Part shown: positions 18,291-26,113 of the stretch, piece after piece
How positions within the stretch are numbered: the stretch's first letter is position 1
Layout: every line of letters begins with the position of its first letter
Origin: Alphaproteobacteria bacterium
GTDB lineage: Bacteria > Pseudomonadota > Alphaproteobacteria > Rhodobacterales > Rhodobacteraceae
NCBI GenBank assembly: GCA_030428355.1
Contig: JAUIBL010000025.1
Span: 1-58,238 of the forward strand
Length of the DNA stretch: 58,238 bases
Reading direction: 5' to 3'
The notes under the pieces: model-generated
Database searches by the model: none
Seen by the model: the letters and a program-made list of their open reading frames with translations, nothing else
Told to the model about the DNA's origin: nothing
Made by a program: the position numbers and the translations under genes

Positions 18291-18539
18291 CGTCTCCTTC
18301 TGTCTGATGTCAGAGGCCCATCCCCTGACGCGCTGCTGAAATTGGAAAGGCCGGATTTCGCTTCAAGAGAGGGCTGAAATCGCTCACAAAAATGTGTGGG
18401 CATGGTGAGCATTTGACCTGCGGGACGGGCTGTGGCGACTTTCGGGATTGTCGTTCGGCGTCCTGCTGCTAGGTCATGGGCGACTGCCGAGCGGCCCGGA
18501 CATCGGGGCGTCGGATGCAGGATCACCACCGGAGTTTCC

Positions 18540-18890
18540 ATGATCGACATTCTCAACATCGTTGCTGCCATTCTGACCATCGCCTTTGGAGGCTTCGGAT
18601 TTCTGGCACCGAAGTTCACGGCAGGTGTGCTGGATCTGGCACCCACGGGGTCGAACATGGGGTTGTCGGAGATGCGCGCGTCGGTGGGCGGGCTGTTTGT
18701 CGTGCTGGGGCTGGCATGTCTCTGGATCGGGTCCCCCATAGCCTATGCGATGATGGGCTTTGCCTATGCGGGCGCTGCGGCGGGGCGCGGGCTGTCACTG
18801 GTGCTGGACCAGCCCCCGATGCCCAAGGCGCTGGTCTATTTCGCGATCGAAGCCGTGTTGGCGCTGTGGCTGATCTTCGCCAATCTCTGA
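18540..18890 (+). CDS. DUF4345-like small membrane protein
   Basis: 116 residues with four hydrophobic helices, the layout of the DUF4345 family: ILNIVAAILTIAFGGFGFLAP, the RASVGGLFVVLGLACLW segment and the C-terminal helix. The start at ATG 18540 is chosen from the family-like N-terminus MIDILNIV; the frame is open further up. Function unknown. It converges on the DUF1194 gene, with only four bases between stops. Confidence 0.7.
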   Translation: MIDILNIVAAILTIAFGGFGFLAPKFTAGVLDLAPTGSNMGLSEMRASVGGLFVVLGLACLWIGSPIAYAMMGFAYAGAAAGRGLSLVLDQPPMPKALVYFAIEAVLALWLIFANL

Positions 18891-18894
18891 TCGT

Positions 18895-19695
18895 TCAGGG
18901 GCTGTCCCAGTAGCGTCGGCGCTGTTCCCAGATTTTTTCGCCGATCAGGCAGTCGGTCGGGTCAAGCTGCACCGATTGCGCGGGAATGATCTGTGCCTCG
19001 GGCGGGTTTGACACCATTTCCAGCACCAGCTTGCGCTGCACCGCTTCGGCGAAATCGTCCCAGTCGAAGACCGGGATGACAAAAGACCCCGGCCCGCCGA
19101 TGACGCAGCTTTCGTAGTAGATTTCGAGATTGTCGAGATGCCAGGTGGTGTCCATGCCTTCGCGGGTCAGAAGGGGCAGCCCGTTGATGATGATGCCCTG
19201 CGCCAGCACGGTGTCGCGGGCAAGGGCGACATTGCGGCCCTGATTGTTCGGGCCATCGCCAGATATGTCAATGACGCGCCGCAAGCCCTTGTATTCGTTG
19301 CTTTCGATCAGCCGTGCGCCAAAGATCAGCGCTTCGGAAATCGAGGTGCGGCGCAGCGCGGGGTCAAAGCGCGACGTGAGGATCTCGGCAAAGGCGTCAA
19401 GGTCTTCGCGGGTGTGCAGAAGCCGCCAGTCGATCACGACTTCCTGTGTGCCGGCCCATTCGACATAGGTGACGGCGACAGTCTGCAGCAGCCCCGATTG
19501 CAGAGCGGCAAAGACCGCGTCCGAGCGCAGTGCTTCGGCGTACCCCTTGCGCTGAATCTCAAGCTCGCGTTCCGTCATCGACCGGGACACGTCGACCATC
19601 AGCACCAGTTCGAGATCGACTTCAATCTCTTCAGCCTTGGTGTCGGGCGGGAACACGAGCGCGACCGCGATCAGAAGGGCAAGGACGGCTTTCAT
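18895..19695 (-). CDS. DUF1194 protein with von Willebrand A-like fold (copy 1)
   Basis: 266-residue exported protein. A signal peptide (MKAVLALLIAVALVFPPDTKA) precedes a vWA-like domain with the metal-ion site LELVLMVDVSRSMTERE and IDISGDGPNNQGRN. The C-terminal part holds ESCVIGGPGSFVIPVFDWDDFAEAVQRKL, typical of DUF1194. The family is abundant in Rhodobacterales and its role is unknown; vWA domains usually mediate protein contacts. A second DUF1194 gene lies at 22835. The start at 19695 is chosen for the signal peptide. Confidence 0.83.
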   Translation of the reverse strand: MKAVLALLIAVALVFPPDTKAEEIEVDLELVLMVDVSRSMTERELEIQRKGYAEALRSDAVFAALQSGLLQTVAVTYVEWAGTQEVVIDWRLLHTREDLDAFAEILTSRFDPALRRTSISEALIFGARLIESNEYKGLRRVIDISGDGPNNQGRNVALARDTVLAQGIIINGLPLLTREGMDTTWHLDNLEIYYESCVIGGPGSFVIPVFDWDDFAEAVQRKLVLEMVSNPPEAQIIPAQSVQLDPTDCLIGEKIWEQRRRYWDSP

Positions 19696-19765
19696 GCCAT
19701 CAGCATGCCCAACCAATCACGGTCGGTCCAATCACAAGTTGTGTGACGCCCGGTCAAGCCGGGGT

Positions 19766-19960
19766 TCAGCGCGATTTCACCGGGCAGGTGTTGATGCCGA
19801 GGATCGAATAAAGCGGGCAGATGCCGATCAGGCCGGTGGCCAGCGGCACGATGCCGATCAAGCCCCACATGGTCTGCGGTCCGATAAAGACAAGCGACAG
19901 CAGGACAAGGCCGACAATCACTCGCAGCGCGCGGTCGATGGTTCCTTCGTTCTTGGTCAT
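19766..19960 (-). CDS. DUF2892 / YgaP-type inner-membrane protein
   Basis: 64 residues: MTKNEGTIDRALRVIVGL followed by two hydrophobic helices and LIGICPLYSILGINTCPVK, the exact signature of the DUF2892 (YgaP transmembrane) family. GGAGA lies 6 bases before this ATG. In YgaP a rhodanese domain is fused to this membrane part; here it stands alone. It follows a Crp/Fnr-type gene on the same strand, which may regulate it. Physiological role unclear; some members are linked to sulfur metabolism. Confidence 0.85.
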   Translation of the reverse strand: MTKNEGTIDRALRVIVGLVLLSLVFIGPQTMWGLIGIVPLATGLIGICPLYSILGINTCPVKSR

Positions 19961-20028
19961 GATGGGTCTCCTTTTCATGCTCCTGAGGGGAGACTAGCAA
20001 AGGATGCGTGCGTCGGACGGTGACAGAG

Positions 20029-20625
20029 TCACCGTGGATCTGCGGCAATCTGTTCCAACGCACGTTTATCCCGGATGGCGATGCCGTCAGGCAATTGTGC
20101 GACCACGCCTTTTTCCGCGAATACCGCCAGCCGCCGGGTGACATAGGCGCGGCCCGAGGCGGTTTCGGCGGCCAGTGCGGCATGGGTGGCATGCACAATG
20201 CCGCTTGTGTCGGCCAGCCGCATCAGTGCCTTGGCCAGCCGCGCGTCAAAGCCGGTGAGGGCCACGTCTTCGACCAATTGCTGGTATTCCGAAAAGCGCA
20301 GCGCCACGGAACTGAGCACTTTCTGGCGGAAGGTGGAGTCGGTCTCCATTTGCTGACGGAACTGGCTGGCGGGAATCAGCGTGCCTTCGATGTCCGTCTC
20401 GACGATGCCTTCGGCGCCGTAGGTGTGGCCGTCCACGAGGCAGGAAAAGGTTTGCAGGCAGACCTCGCCGGGACGCACGCGGTAAAGCACCACTTCCCGC
20501 CCCGACGCGCCGGTCAGCATCACCTTGATCGACCCTTTCGTCAGGTCGAGAAATCCGGGGCACTCCTGACCGGGCTGGAACAGGGTCTGTCCCTGTTGGG
20601 CGGTAAATAGCCGGGTCCCCGTCAC
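20029..20625 (-). CDS. Crp/Fnr family transcriptional regulator
   Basis: 198 residues. The N-terminal cyclic-nucleotide-binding-like beta roll runs to about residue 110 (FLDLTKGSIKVMLTGASGREVVLYRVRPGEVC) and the C-terminal winged helix-turn-helix to the end (AAETASGRAYVTRRLAVFAEKGVVAQL). The phosphate-binding RxS of true cAMP receptors is not seen. Three cysteines in the roll (ECPGF, EVCLQTFSC) could sense redox or sulfur species, but the Fnr four-Cys pattern is absent. Its start overlaps the upstream HD-domain gene stop by four bases. Confidence 0.83.
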   Translation of the reverse strand: MTGTRLFTAQQGQTLFQPGQECPGFLDLTKGSIKVMLTGASGREVVLYRVRPGEVCLQTFSCLVDGHTYGAEGIVETDIEGTLIPASQFRQQMETDSTFRQKVLSSVALRFSEYQQLVEDVALTGFDARLAKALMRLADTSGIVHATHAALAAETASGRAYVTRRLAVFAEKGVVAQLPDGIAIRDKRALEQIAADPR

Positions 20626-21224
20626 GGCAAGCCAACCACAACGCCGTCGCGGATCACCTCCGGGTCATAGGCCTTGCGGGCAAAGACCTCGCGGACCATC
20701 GGTTCGAAATGGTCGAGAGGGTGCATGGGGTAGTCGGGGTCAAACGACGACTGGTCCCAGCGTTCGCAGAAATCGGCGCAGGACTGGAAGCAGGGGTGAT
20801 CCTTGAACCGGTCGCGCGCGTTGCGGTCCCAGCCGTAATGGTGGCCGTAATACAGCATCTGGAAGATGCCATGATGTTCGACAACCCACGCGACCTCCCA
20901 GCGGACGAAGGGGCGGATCACCTCGGCGGAAAAGCGGTCGTGGTTCTGCGGGGCCAGCCCGTCGCCCACATCATGCAGCAGGGCAGCCACGATCCAGTCG
21001 AGGTCGGCACCATCGTTTTCCGCGCGGGTCGCCGATTGCAGCCCGTGCTGCAGACGGGTGATGCGATAGCCTTCGAGGGTGGTTTCGCCCTGACGGCGCA
21101 ACTCGTCAAGAACGCGGTCCGGGGTGAGGGCAAGATACGGTTTTTCCAGCTTTTCCAGAAGCTCGTAATCTTCCTTGGTGCCGTCCTTCATCTGGGTGAA
21201 GGACACGGTCTGAGTTTCGGTCAT
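20622..21224 (-). CDS. HD-domain protein (PhnZ-like)
   Basis: 200-residue protein with an HD-domain metal site: TRLQHGLQSATRA, the AALLHDVGD core, VVEHHGIFQ and the conserved FCERWDQSSFDPDYPMHPLDHFEPMV. The order resembles PhnZ-type mixed-valent diiron oxygenases of aminohydroxyethylphosphonate breakdown, but no other phosphonate gene is near, so a generic phosphohydrolase or oxygenase is as far as I would go. Two in-frame ATGs lie at 21230 and 21224; the second has the better distance to AAGGG. It shares an operon with the Crp/Fnr gene. Confidence 0.75.
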   Translation of the reverse strand: MTETQTVSFTQMKDGTKEDYELLEKLEKPYLALTPDRVLDELRRQGETTLEGYRITRLQHGLQSATRAENDGADLDWIVAALLHDVGDGLAPQNHDRFSAEVIRPFVRWEVAWVVEHHGIFQMLYYGHHYGWDRNARDRFKDHPCFQSCADFCERWDQSSFDPDYPMHPLDHFEPMVREVFARKAYDPEVIRDGVVVGLP

Positions 21225-21287
21225 CGGCATGATCCCTTGTGCTTGGCGCATCATGCGCCAGCTTGTGCGGTTACGCCAGATGCCCCT

Positions 21288-21316
21288 TGAATTTGCGCCG
21301 CAAAACCCCGATATTC
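21288..21316 (+). promoter_or_regulatory. Candidate ssrA promoter
   Basis: TTGAAT (21288-21293) and GATATT (21311-21316) are spaced by 17 bases and would start transcription close to 21323, where the first structured part of the tmRNA precursor begins. Confidence 0.45.
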
Positions 21317-21322
21317 CGGATG

Positions 21323-21636
21323 TCCCTTCGGGGACTATGGACATAAACGCGCGTTCAATAAGCGGCTCGGACCCGGGGGCGGTACCCGGCGGCTCCACCA
21401 ACACCCTGTCATTTGCAGGACCATGGGGCCGAAACAGGATCGACGAACGTCTAAACACGTTAGCTTTGTCCCGGTGAGATACCACCGTTATCGGTTCAAA
21501 CAGTATAGTTGCAAATGACAACCATGCTCCGGTGGCAATGGCTGCGTAAGCAGTCGGACCTACCGATCTTTAAGCCCTTGCGCCTAGCAGCGTAAGGCGG
21601 GGTTCGCAGGCACCTGGCAACAGAAGCCTGCATTTT
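21323..21636 (+). ncRNA. ssrA: tmRNA, circularly permuted two-piece form
   Basis: Permuted transfer-messenger RNA that rescues stalled ribosomes. The acceptor piece comes first and ends with CGGCTCC plus ACCA at 21390-21400. A spacer of about 24 bases follows, and the coding piece begins with GGGGCCG at 21425-21431. The two form a 7-bp acceptor stem with the G3-U alanine identity pair. The tag frame at 21511-21549 encodes ANDNHAPVAMAA and a stop, an alphaproteobacterial-type degradation tag. The acceptor piece opens with a 5-bp hairpin capped by TTCG at 21323-21336. The coding piece ends in a hairpin (GCAGGC/GCCTGC, 21606-21631) and TTTT, which may also terminate transcription. Outer ends are estimated. 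Confidence 0.93.
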
Positions 21637-21661
21637 CAATTCAGTATGGATCGATCTTCAC

Positions 21662-22699
21662 CTATCGCGTGAAGTCTGTGATAACGGCGGTTCCCGGTGG
21701 AGTCGGCCCGCGCATGGCCGCAAGTTCGGCGCTGGCCCCCGACAGCGTGACCTTGCGCGACACCATCGGGCGGATGTCCACCTGACCACGTTCGATCATG
21801 TCGAGCAGGGTCGGGTATTTCCAGGCGGGCATCCCACGTGTGCCGAAGAACGAGAGCTGCTTGCCGTAGATGCCCCGCATGTTGACGCTCATCATGCCGG
21901 TTTCGCCCGCAGGCATGCCGACCTGAACGTGACGGCCGAGGATGCGCAGGCAGTCGATGGAGGCATTGGTCGTGGCCTCGATTCCCAGCGCCTCGATCGA
22001 GACATGGGCACCGCCGCCAGTGATGTCGTGAATCGCGCTGGCGACGTTTTCGGTCGTCGCATTCACTGCCGCATCGGCACCAAGGCTTTTGGCGTGGTCC
22101 AGCTTTTCATCCACCACGTCGACCACAACGACCTGAGCGCCCAGCATCTTGGCCAGAAGCATGGCGGAGAGGCCAATCCCCCCGGTGCCGTGGATGGCCA
22201 CCCATTCGCCCGCGCGCACATTGGCGCGGTCGGTCAGCGCGTGCCAGGCGGTTGTCACGCGGCAGCCCAGACCGGCGGCGAGAGCGGGGGTCATCGACGC
22301 TGGCAGCGGAACGAGGTTGTGATCGAACGGCACCGCCACCAGTTCGGCATAGGCGCCCGGCGTGCCGAAGCCCGGCACGATCTGGCTCGGGCAGGTGTTG
22401 GAGACGCCGGTCTGGCAGGCGGGGCAAGAGCCGCAGGCCAGGATGAAGGGCGCGATCAGGCGGTCGCCCACCTTGTGCTTGGCTTGCGCCCCGGCCTCGA
22501 CGACCGTGCCGCAATATTCGTGGCCCAGGATGTCGCCCGGTTTGACCTTGGGGTGTTCGCCGGTCCAGCCGTGGAAATCCGACCGGCAGACACCACAGGC
22601 CTCGACCTTGAGGATGACGCCGATTTCGGGGCAGGCCGGGTCGGCCACGGTTTCGATGGACAAATCTTCGTTGAACGCCCGGATCACGGCTGCGCGCAT
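21662..22699 (-). CDS. Zinc-dependent alcohol dehydrogenase family protein
   Basis: 345-residue medium-chain dehydrogenase. Catalytic zinc ligands are Cys in ACGVCRSDFHGW and the GHE motif (GDILGHEYCG). The structural zinc cluster is CGSCPACQTGVSNTC. The NAD(P)-binding GTGGIGLSAMLLAKMLGAQVVVVD follows, with an acidic end to strand 2 that favours NAD. Length is normal. The substrate alcohol is not determined. Monocistronic on the minus strand, with a GGAGGA ribosome site before its ATG. Confidence 0.9.
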   Translation of the reverse strand: MRAAVIRAFNEDLSIETVADPACPEIGVILKVEACGVCRSDFHGWTGEHPKVKPGDILGHEYCGTVVEAGAQAKHKVGDRLIAPFILACGSCPACQTGVSNTCPSQIVPGFGTPGAYAELVAVPFDHNLVPLPASMTPALAAGLGCRVTTAWHALTDRANVRAGEWVAIHGTGGIGLSAMLLAKMLGAQVVVVDVVDEKLDHAKSLGADAAVNATTENVASAIHDITGGGAHVSIEALGIEATTNASIDCLRILGRHVQVGMPAGETGMMSVNMRGIYGKQLSFFGTRGMPAWKYPTLLDMIERGQVDIRPMVSRKVTLSGASAELAAMRGPTPPGTAVITDFTR

Positions 22700-22834
22700 T
22701 TTGGTCTCCTCCCTCTTTGGGACGCATATGAATCCGGCGCTGAGCGAAGATCAAAGAGAAAATCATCGTGGCGGGATCCGGGATCACGCGTCTTTTCCTT
22801 GACCTTGCCGGGGTGGGCGGGGTCACTTGGGCCA

Positions 22835-23482
22835 ATGATGTGGCGAAGTCTTCTTGTCTGTCTGTGTCTGGCGCAACCGGCCCATGCGTGTCGGACCGCG
22901 TTGATTCTGGCGATGGATGTATCGCAATCCGTCGATCCGGGGGAATACCGGCTGCAGATCGACGGGCTGGCCGCCGCGCTGCGCGATCCCGAGATTTCGG
23001 AGATCCTCGTACGCGATCAGGTGGCGCTGAGCGTGATCCAGTGGTCGGGCGTCGATGCGCAGGAGGTGAGCCTTGACTGGACGCAGATGATTAGTCCCAG
23101 CCATGTGGAGCTGTTTGCCTCTGCCGTCGAACGGCTGCCGCGCGCGTTTCTCATGTCGAACACAGCCCCTGCCGAGGCGATGCGCCACGCCCTGCGCCAC
23201 TTCGACCGGGGTCCGGACTGCACGCGGCGGATCATCGACATGTCGGGCGATGGCACCCCAAATGCGGGTGGAGAGGTGCGACAGATGCGCCGTGCCGCCG
23301 AGCGGTCGGGGGTCACGGTCAACGGGCTGGCCATCGAAGGGCTGGGACGGGCGATCACCAATTTCTACCTGCGCAACGTCATAACCGCCGATGGATTCGT
23401 CGAAACGGCCCGCGGGCACAGGGATTATGCCCGTGCGATCCGCCGCAAGATCCTGCGCGAAATCAGTTCGGTCTTCGGCTGA
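22835..23482 (+). CDS. DUF1194 protein with von Willebrand A-like fold (copy 2)
   Basis: 215-residue exported paralog of the gene at 18895. A short signal peptide (MMWRSLLVCLCLAQPAHA) precedes the metal-site motif ALILAMDVSQSVDPGEY, IDMSGDGTPNAGGE, and the C-terminal FVETARGHRDYARAIRRKILREI. The frame is open about 300 codons further upstream through the antisense of the dehydrogenase gene; only the part from 22835 is real, since it starts with the signal peptide. The ATG at 22838 is an alternative. Confidence 0.82.
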   Translation: MMWRSLLVCLCLAQPAHACRTALILAMDVSQSVDPGEYRLQIDGLAAALRDPEISEILVRDQVALSVIQWSGVDAQEVSLDWTQMISPSHVELFASAVERLPRAFLMSNTAPAEAMRHALRHFDRGPDCTRRIIDMSGDGTPNAGGEVRQMRRAAERSGVTVNGLAIEGLGRAITNFYLRNVITADGFVETARGHRDYARAIRRKILREISSVFG

Positions 23483-23576
23483 CGATTTCCGGCGCATTGG
23501 TGACTTTGCGTCAAGCGTGGCCTTTCGTTTTGAATTTTATGCAATATGATCGGGACAGACTCGGGAGAGAACGGCG

Positions 23577-24077
23577 ATGACGACTGGCATCAATTATGGC
23601 AGCCTGATGCATCAGGCCATGCGCGGCCTGATCCGCACCGTTCTCGAGGACGTGCAACGCGACGGTTTGCCCGGCGATCATCACTTCTTCATCACGTTCG
23701 ACACCGGCCATCCCGATGTGGAAATCGCCGATTGGCTGTCGGACCGGTATCCCGGTGAAATGACCGTGGTGATGCAGCATTGGTTCGACAATCTGGATGT
23801 CGGGGAAGACGGCTTTGCGGTGACGCTGAATTTCGGCGATGCGCCCGAGCGTCTTTATATTCCGTTCGACGCCATCCTGACCTTTGTCGACCCGTCGGTG
23901 GAATTCGGGCTGCGCTTTGAAAGCATGGAAGGTGAGGGGCCGGAAGACGGGGCGCTTGTGCCGGCGGCACGCCCGGTGCGCGAACCCAAGGAACGCCCCA
24001 AGCTGAAAGAGGCGGACAGCGCGGAAGCCGGGCGCAAGAATGCCGAAGTGGTCAGTCTGGACACCTTCCGCAAATAA
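23577..24077 (+). CDS. sspB: SspB, ClpXP specificity-enhancing factor
   Basis: 166-residue adaptor that binds ssrA-tagged peptides and hands them to ClpXP. The folded substrate-binding domain covers residues 1-115 (INYGSLMHQAMRGLIRTVL, HHFFITFDTGHPDVEI, LYIPFDAILTFVDPSVEFGLRF), matching alphaproteobacterial SspB. A flexible charged linker ends in the short tail AEVVSLDTFRK, as expected for the ClpX-binding XB motif. GGGAGA precedes the ATG. The tmRNA that writes the tag is only about 1.9 kb upstream. Confidence 0.92.
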   Translation: MTTGINYGSLMHQAMRGLIRTVLEDVQRDGLPGDHHFFITFDTGHPDVEIADWLSDRYPGEMTVVMQHWFDNLDVGEDGFAVTLNFGDAPERLYIPFDAILTFVDPSVEFGLRFESMEGEGPEDGALVPAARPVREPKERPKLKEADSAEAGRKNAEVVSLDTFRK

Positions 24078-24155
24078 CGCCTGCGCCAGTTTGACAATTG
24101 CTCTGGTTGTCGGTTGCGGCTAAACGGCATGCAACTGCATACCGAGGAGGCCCAG

Positions 24156-25550
24156 ATGGCTCAGACCCGCACCGAATCCGACAGTTTTGGCCCGCTTGAG
24201 GTGCCGTCCGAAAAGTACTGGGGCGCGCAGACGCAGCGGTCGATCATGAACTTTCCCATTGGCTGGGAAAAGCAGCCCATCGCGATTGTCCGCGCCCTGG
24301 GTGTGATCAAAAAGGCCTGTGCGCAGGCGAACAAGGCGTCCGGCGACCTGGATGCGCGTCTGGCGGATGCGATCATTCAGGCTGCGGGTGAGGTGATCGA
24401 CGGCAAGTTCGATGACAACTTCCCGCTGGTGGTCTGGCAGACGGGGTCGGGCACCCAGTCGAACATGAACGCCAACGAGGTCATCGCGAACCGCGCGATC
24501 GAAATTCTGGGCGGTGTGATCGGCTCGAAAGACCCGGTGCATCCGAACGACCACTGCAACATGGGTCAGTCGTCGAACGACACCTTCCCGACGGCGATGC
24601 ACATTGCTGCCGCGATGATGGTGCGCGACACGCTGCTGCCGGGGCTGGAGAAGCTGGCGGCGGGACTTGAGCAGAAATCCGAAGAATTCAAGGACATTAT
24701 CAAGATTGGCCGAACACACACTCAGGACGCCACGCCGCTGACACTGGGGCAGGAGTTCTCGGGCTACGCGCATCAGATCCGTCAGGGCATCGCGCGGGTG
24801 AAGGCCTGCCTGCCGGGCGTCTACGAGCTGGCGCAGGGCGGCACGGCTGTGGGCACGGGCCTCAACACCAAGAAAGGCTGGGGCGAGACCGTGGCGGCGA
24901 ATATGGCCGAGATCACCGGTCTGCCGTTTGTAACCGCTCCCAACAAGTTCGAAGCGCTGGCCGCGCATGACGCGATGGTCTTCATGTCGGGCGCTTTGGC
25001 GACCGTGGCAGGCTCTTGCTACAAGATCGCCAATGACATCCGCTTCCTTGGCTCTGGCCCTCGGTCTGGTCTGGGCGAGTTGATCCTGCCGGAGAACGAG
25101 CCGGGATCGTCGATCATGCCGGGCAAGGTGAACCCGACACAGGCCGAGGCGCTCACGCAGGTGGCGGCGCATGTCATGGGCAATGACGCGGCGATCAAGT
25201 TCGCAGGCAGCCAGGGGCATTTCGAGCTGAACGTCTACAACCCGATGATGGCCTATAACCTCTTGCAATCCATGCAGCTTTTGGGCGATGCGGCGGACAG
25301 CTTTACCGAGCGGATGCTCTTGGGCATCGAGGCCAATGAGCCGCGCATCGACAAGCTGATGAAAGAGTCGCTGATGCTGGTGACGGCGCTGGCACCGACC
25401 ATCGGCTATGACAACGCGACCAAGGTCGCCAAGACCGCGCACAAGAACGGCACGACCCTCAAGGAAGAGGCGATTGCGCTGGGCTTTGTCGATGAAGAGA
25501 CCTTTGATCGGGTTGTGCGTCCCGAGGACATGATCGGTCCGAAGGGGTAA
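24156..25550 (+). CDS. fumC: Fumarate hydratase class II
   Basis: 464-residue iron-independent fumarase of the citric acid cycle, interconverting fumarate and malate. Family motifs: [46 protein letters not shown] and the signature [16 protein letters not shown] with the catalytic serine loop. The start at 24156 has GAGGAGG immediately upstream. A consensus -35 box TTGACA lies at 24091. The TAA stop sits at the edge of a 20-bp palindrome that opens a tandem hairpin array. Confidence 0.96.
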   Translation: MAQTRTESDSFGPLEVPSEKYWGAQTQRSIMNFPIGWEKQPIAIVRALGVIKKACAQANKASGDLDARLADAIIQAAGEVIDGKFDDNFPLVVWQTGSGTQSNMNANEVIANRAIEILGGVIGSKDPVHPNDHCNMGQSSNDTFPTAMHIAAAMMVRDTLLPGLEKLAAGLEQKSEEFKDIIKIGRTHTQDATPLTLGQEFSGYAHQIRQGIARVKACLPGVYELAQGGTAVGTGLNTKKGWGETVAANMAEITGLPFVTAPNKFEALAAHDAMVFMSGALATVAGSCYKIANDIRFLGSGPRSGLGELILPENEPGSSIMPGKVNPTQAEALTQVAAHVMGNDAAIKFAGSQGHFELNVYNPMMAYNLLQSMQLLGDAADSFTERMLLGIEANEPRIDKLMKESLMLVTALAPTIGYDNATKVAKTAHKNGTTLKEEAIALGFVDEETFDRVVRPEDMIGPKG

Positions 25551-25617
25551 GCCGTTTCGAAACGGCTTGGGACGCGATTTCGAAATCGCTTGGGCAAGGC
25601 CCTTTCAAGGGCCTTGC
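25549..25617. repeat. Tandem hairpin array with TTCGAA-like centres, 3 units
   Basis: Three adjacent inverted repeats immediately after fumC: 25549-25568 (perfect 20-bp palindrome centred on TTCGAA), 25574-25589 (perfect 16-bp palindrome, same centre) and 25594-25617 (11-bp arms around TC). Stem sequences differ but the centres are alike. No T-run follows, so ordinary termination is not obvious; 3'-end protection or protein binding is possible. A similar four-unit array lies at 33482-33592. Confidence 0.75.
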
Positions 25618-25647
25618 GTCGCTCTGCGGGGGGCTTATCCTGAGCGC

Positions 25648-25821
25648 ATGAGCAGCGTCACCAACCTCAACCAGTTCCGCAAGACCAAGGCGCGCGCCGA
25701 GAAGCGCGCCAAGGCGGATGAGAACGCGGTGAAGTTTGGTCGGACCAAGGCGCAGAAAGCGTTGGAGAAAGCGCAGGCCGAAAAGGCCAAGCGCGATCTG
25801 GACGGTAAATCCACCACATGA
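25648..25821 (+). CDS. DUF4169 family protein
   Basis: 57-residue highly charged protein, MSSVTNLNQFRKTKARAEKRAKADENAVKFGRTKAQK type, rich in Lys, Arg and Ala and probably one long helix. It matches the DUF4169 family found in alphaproteobacteria beside fumC and an RHH protein. The start at 25648 is set by the conserved N-terminus; the open frame begins earlier inside the hairpin array. Its TGA overlaps the next gene's ATG (ATGA). Function unknown. Confidence 0.82.
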   Translation: MSSVTNLNQFRKTKARAEKRAKADENAVKFGRTKAQKALEKAQAEKAKRDLDGKSTT

Positions 25822-26060
25822 GCAGACGGCCCGTGAAGCGGTCTCTGACGCTACGGGGGCATCGCACCAGCGTGTCGCTGGAAGATGCGTTCTGGCGCGC
25901 ATTCCGGGACATTGCCGAAGCGCGGGACATGCCGATCAATGCGCTTGCTGCAGAGATCGACGAAGGACGGGACATCGAGGTGGGACTGGCCTCGGCGATC
26001 CGGGTCTATGTGCTGGCGTGGTATCGGGATGGGGCGGCATCACCCGGCGGGGCCGGGTGA
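25818..26060 (+). CDS. Ribbon-helix-helix domain protein
   Basis: 80-residue protein of the RHH_4 group: KRSLTLRGHRTSVSLEDAFWRAFRDIAEARDMPINALAAEIDEGR gives the beta strand and two helices of the fold, then a helix with RVYVLAWYRD. RHH proteins usually bind DNA as dimers, but members of this group next to fumC have no known target. It overlaps the DUF4169 stop by four bases and is followed by a hairpin terminator. Confidence 0.82.
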   Translation: MSRRPVKRSLTLRGHRTSVSLEDAFWRAFRDIAEARDMPINALAAEIDEGRDIEVGLASAIRVYVLAWYRDGAASPGGAG

Positions 26061-26072
26061 TCTGTGTGTGAG

Positions 26073-26104
26073 ATCCTCGGGTCGGGCCCGAGGATGACTG
26101 TTTT
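26073..26104 (+). terminator. Terminator-like hairpin after RHH gene
   Basis: Perfect 9-bp stem ATCCTCGGG/CCCGAGGAT with a 5-base loop, then GACTG and TTTT. It lies in the short gap between the RHH gene and the convergent creatinase gene. Confidence 0.6.
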
Positions 26105-26113
26105 GTGGGTGGG

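Noticed and set aside
21229..21477. 82-codon plus-strand frame over the tmRNA
   Set aside because: It runs through the acceptor piece and spacer of the permuted tmRNA, which explains the sequence fully.
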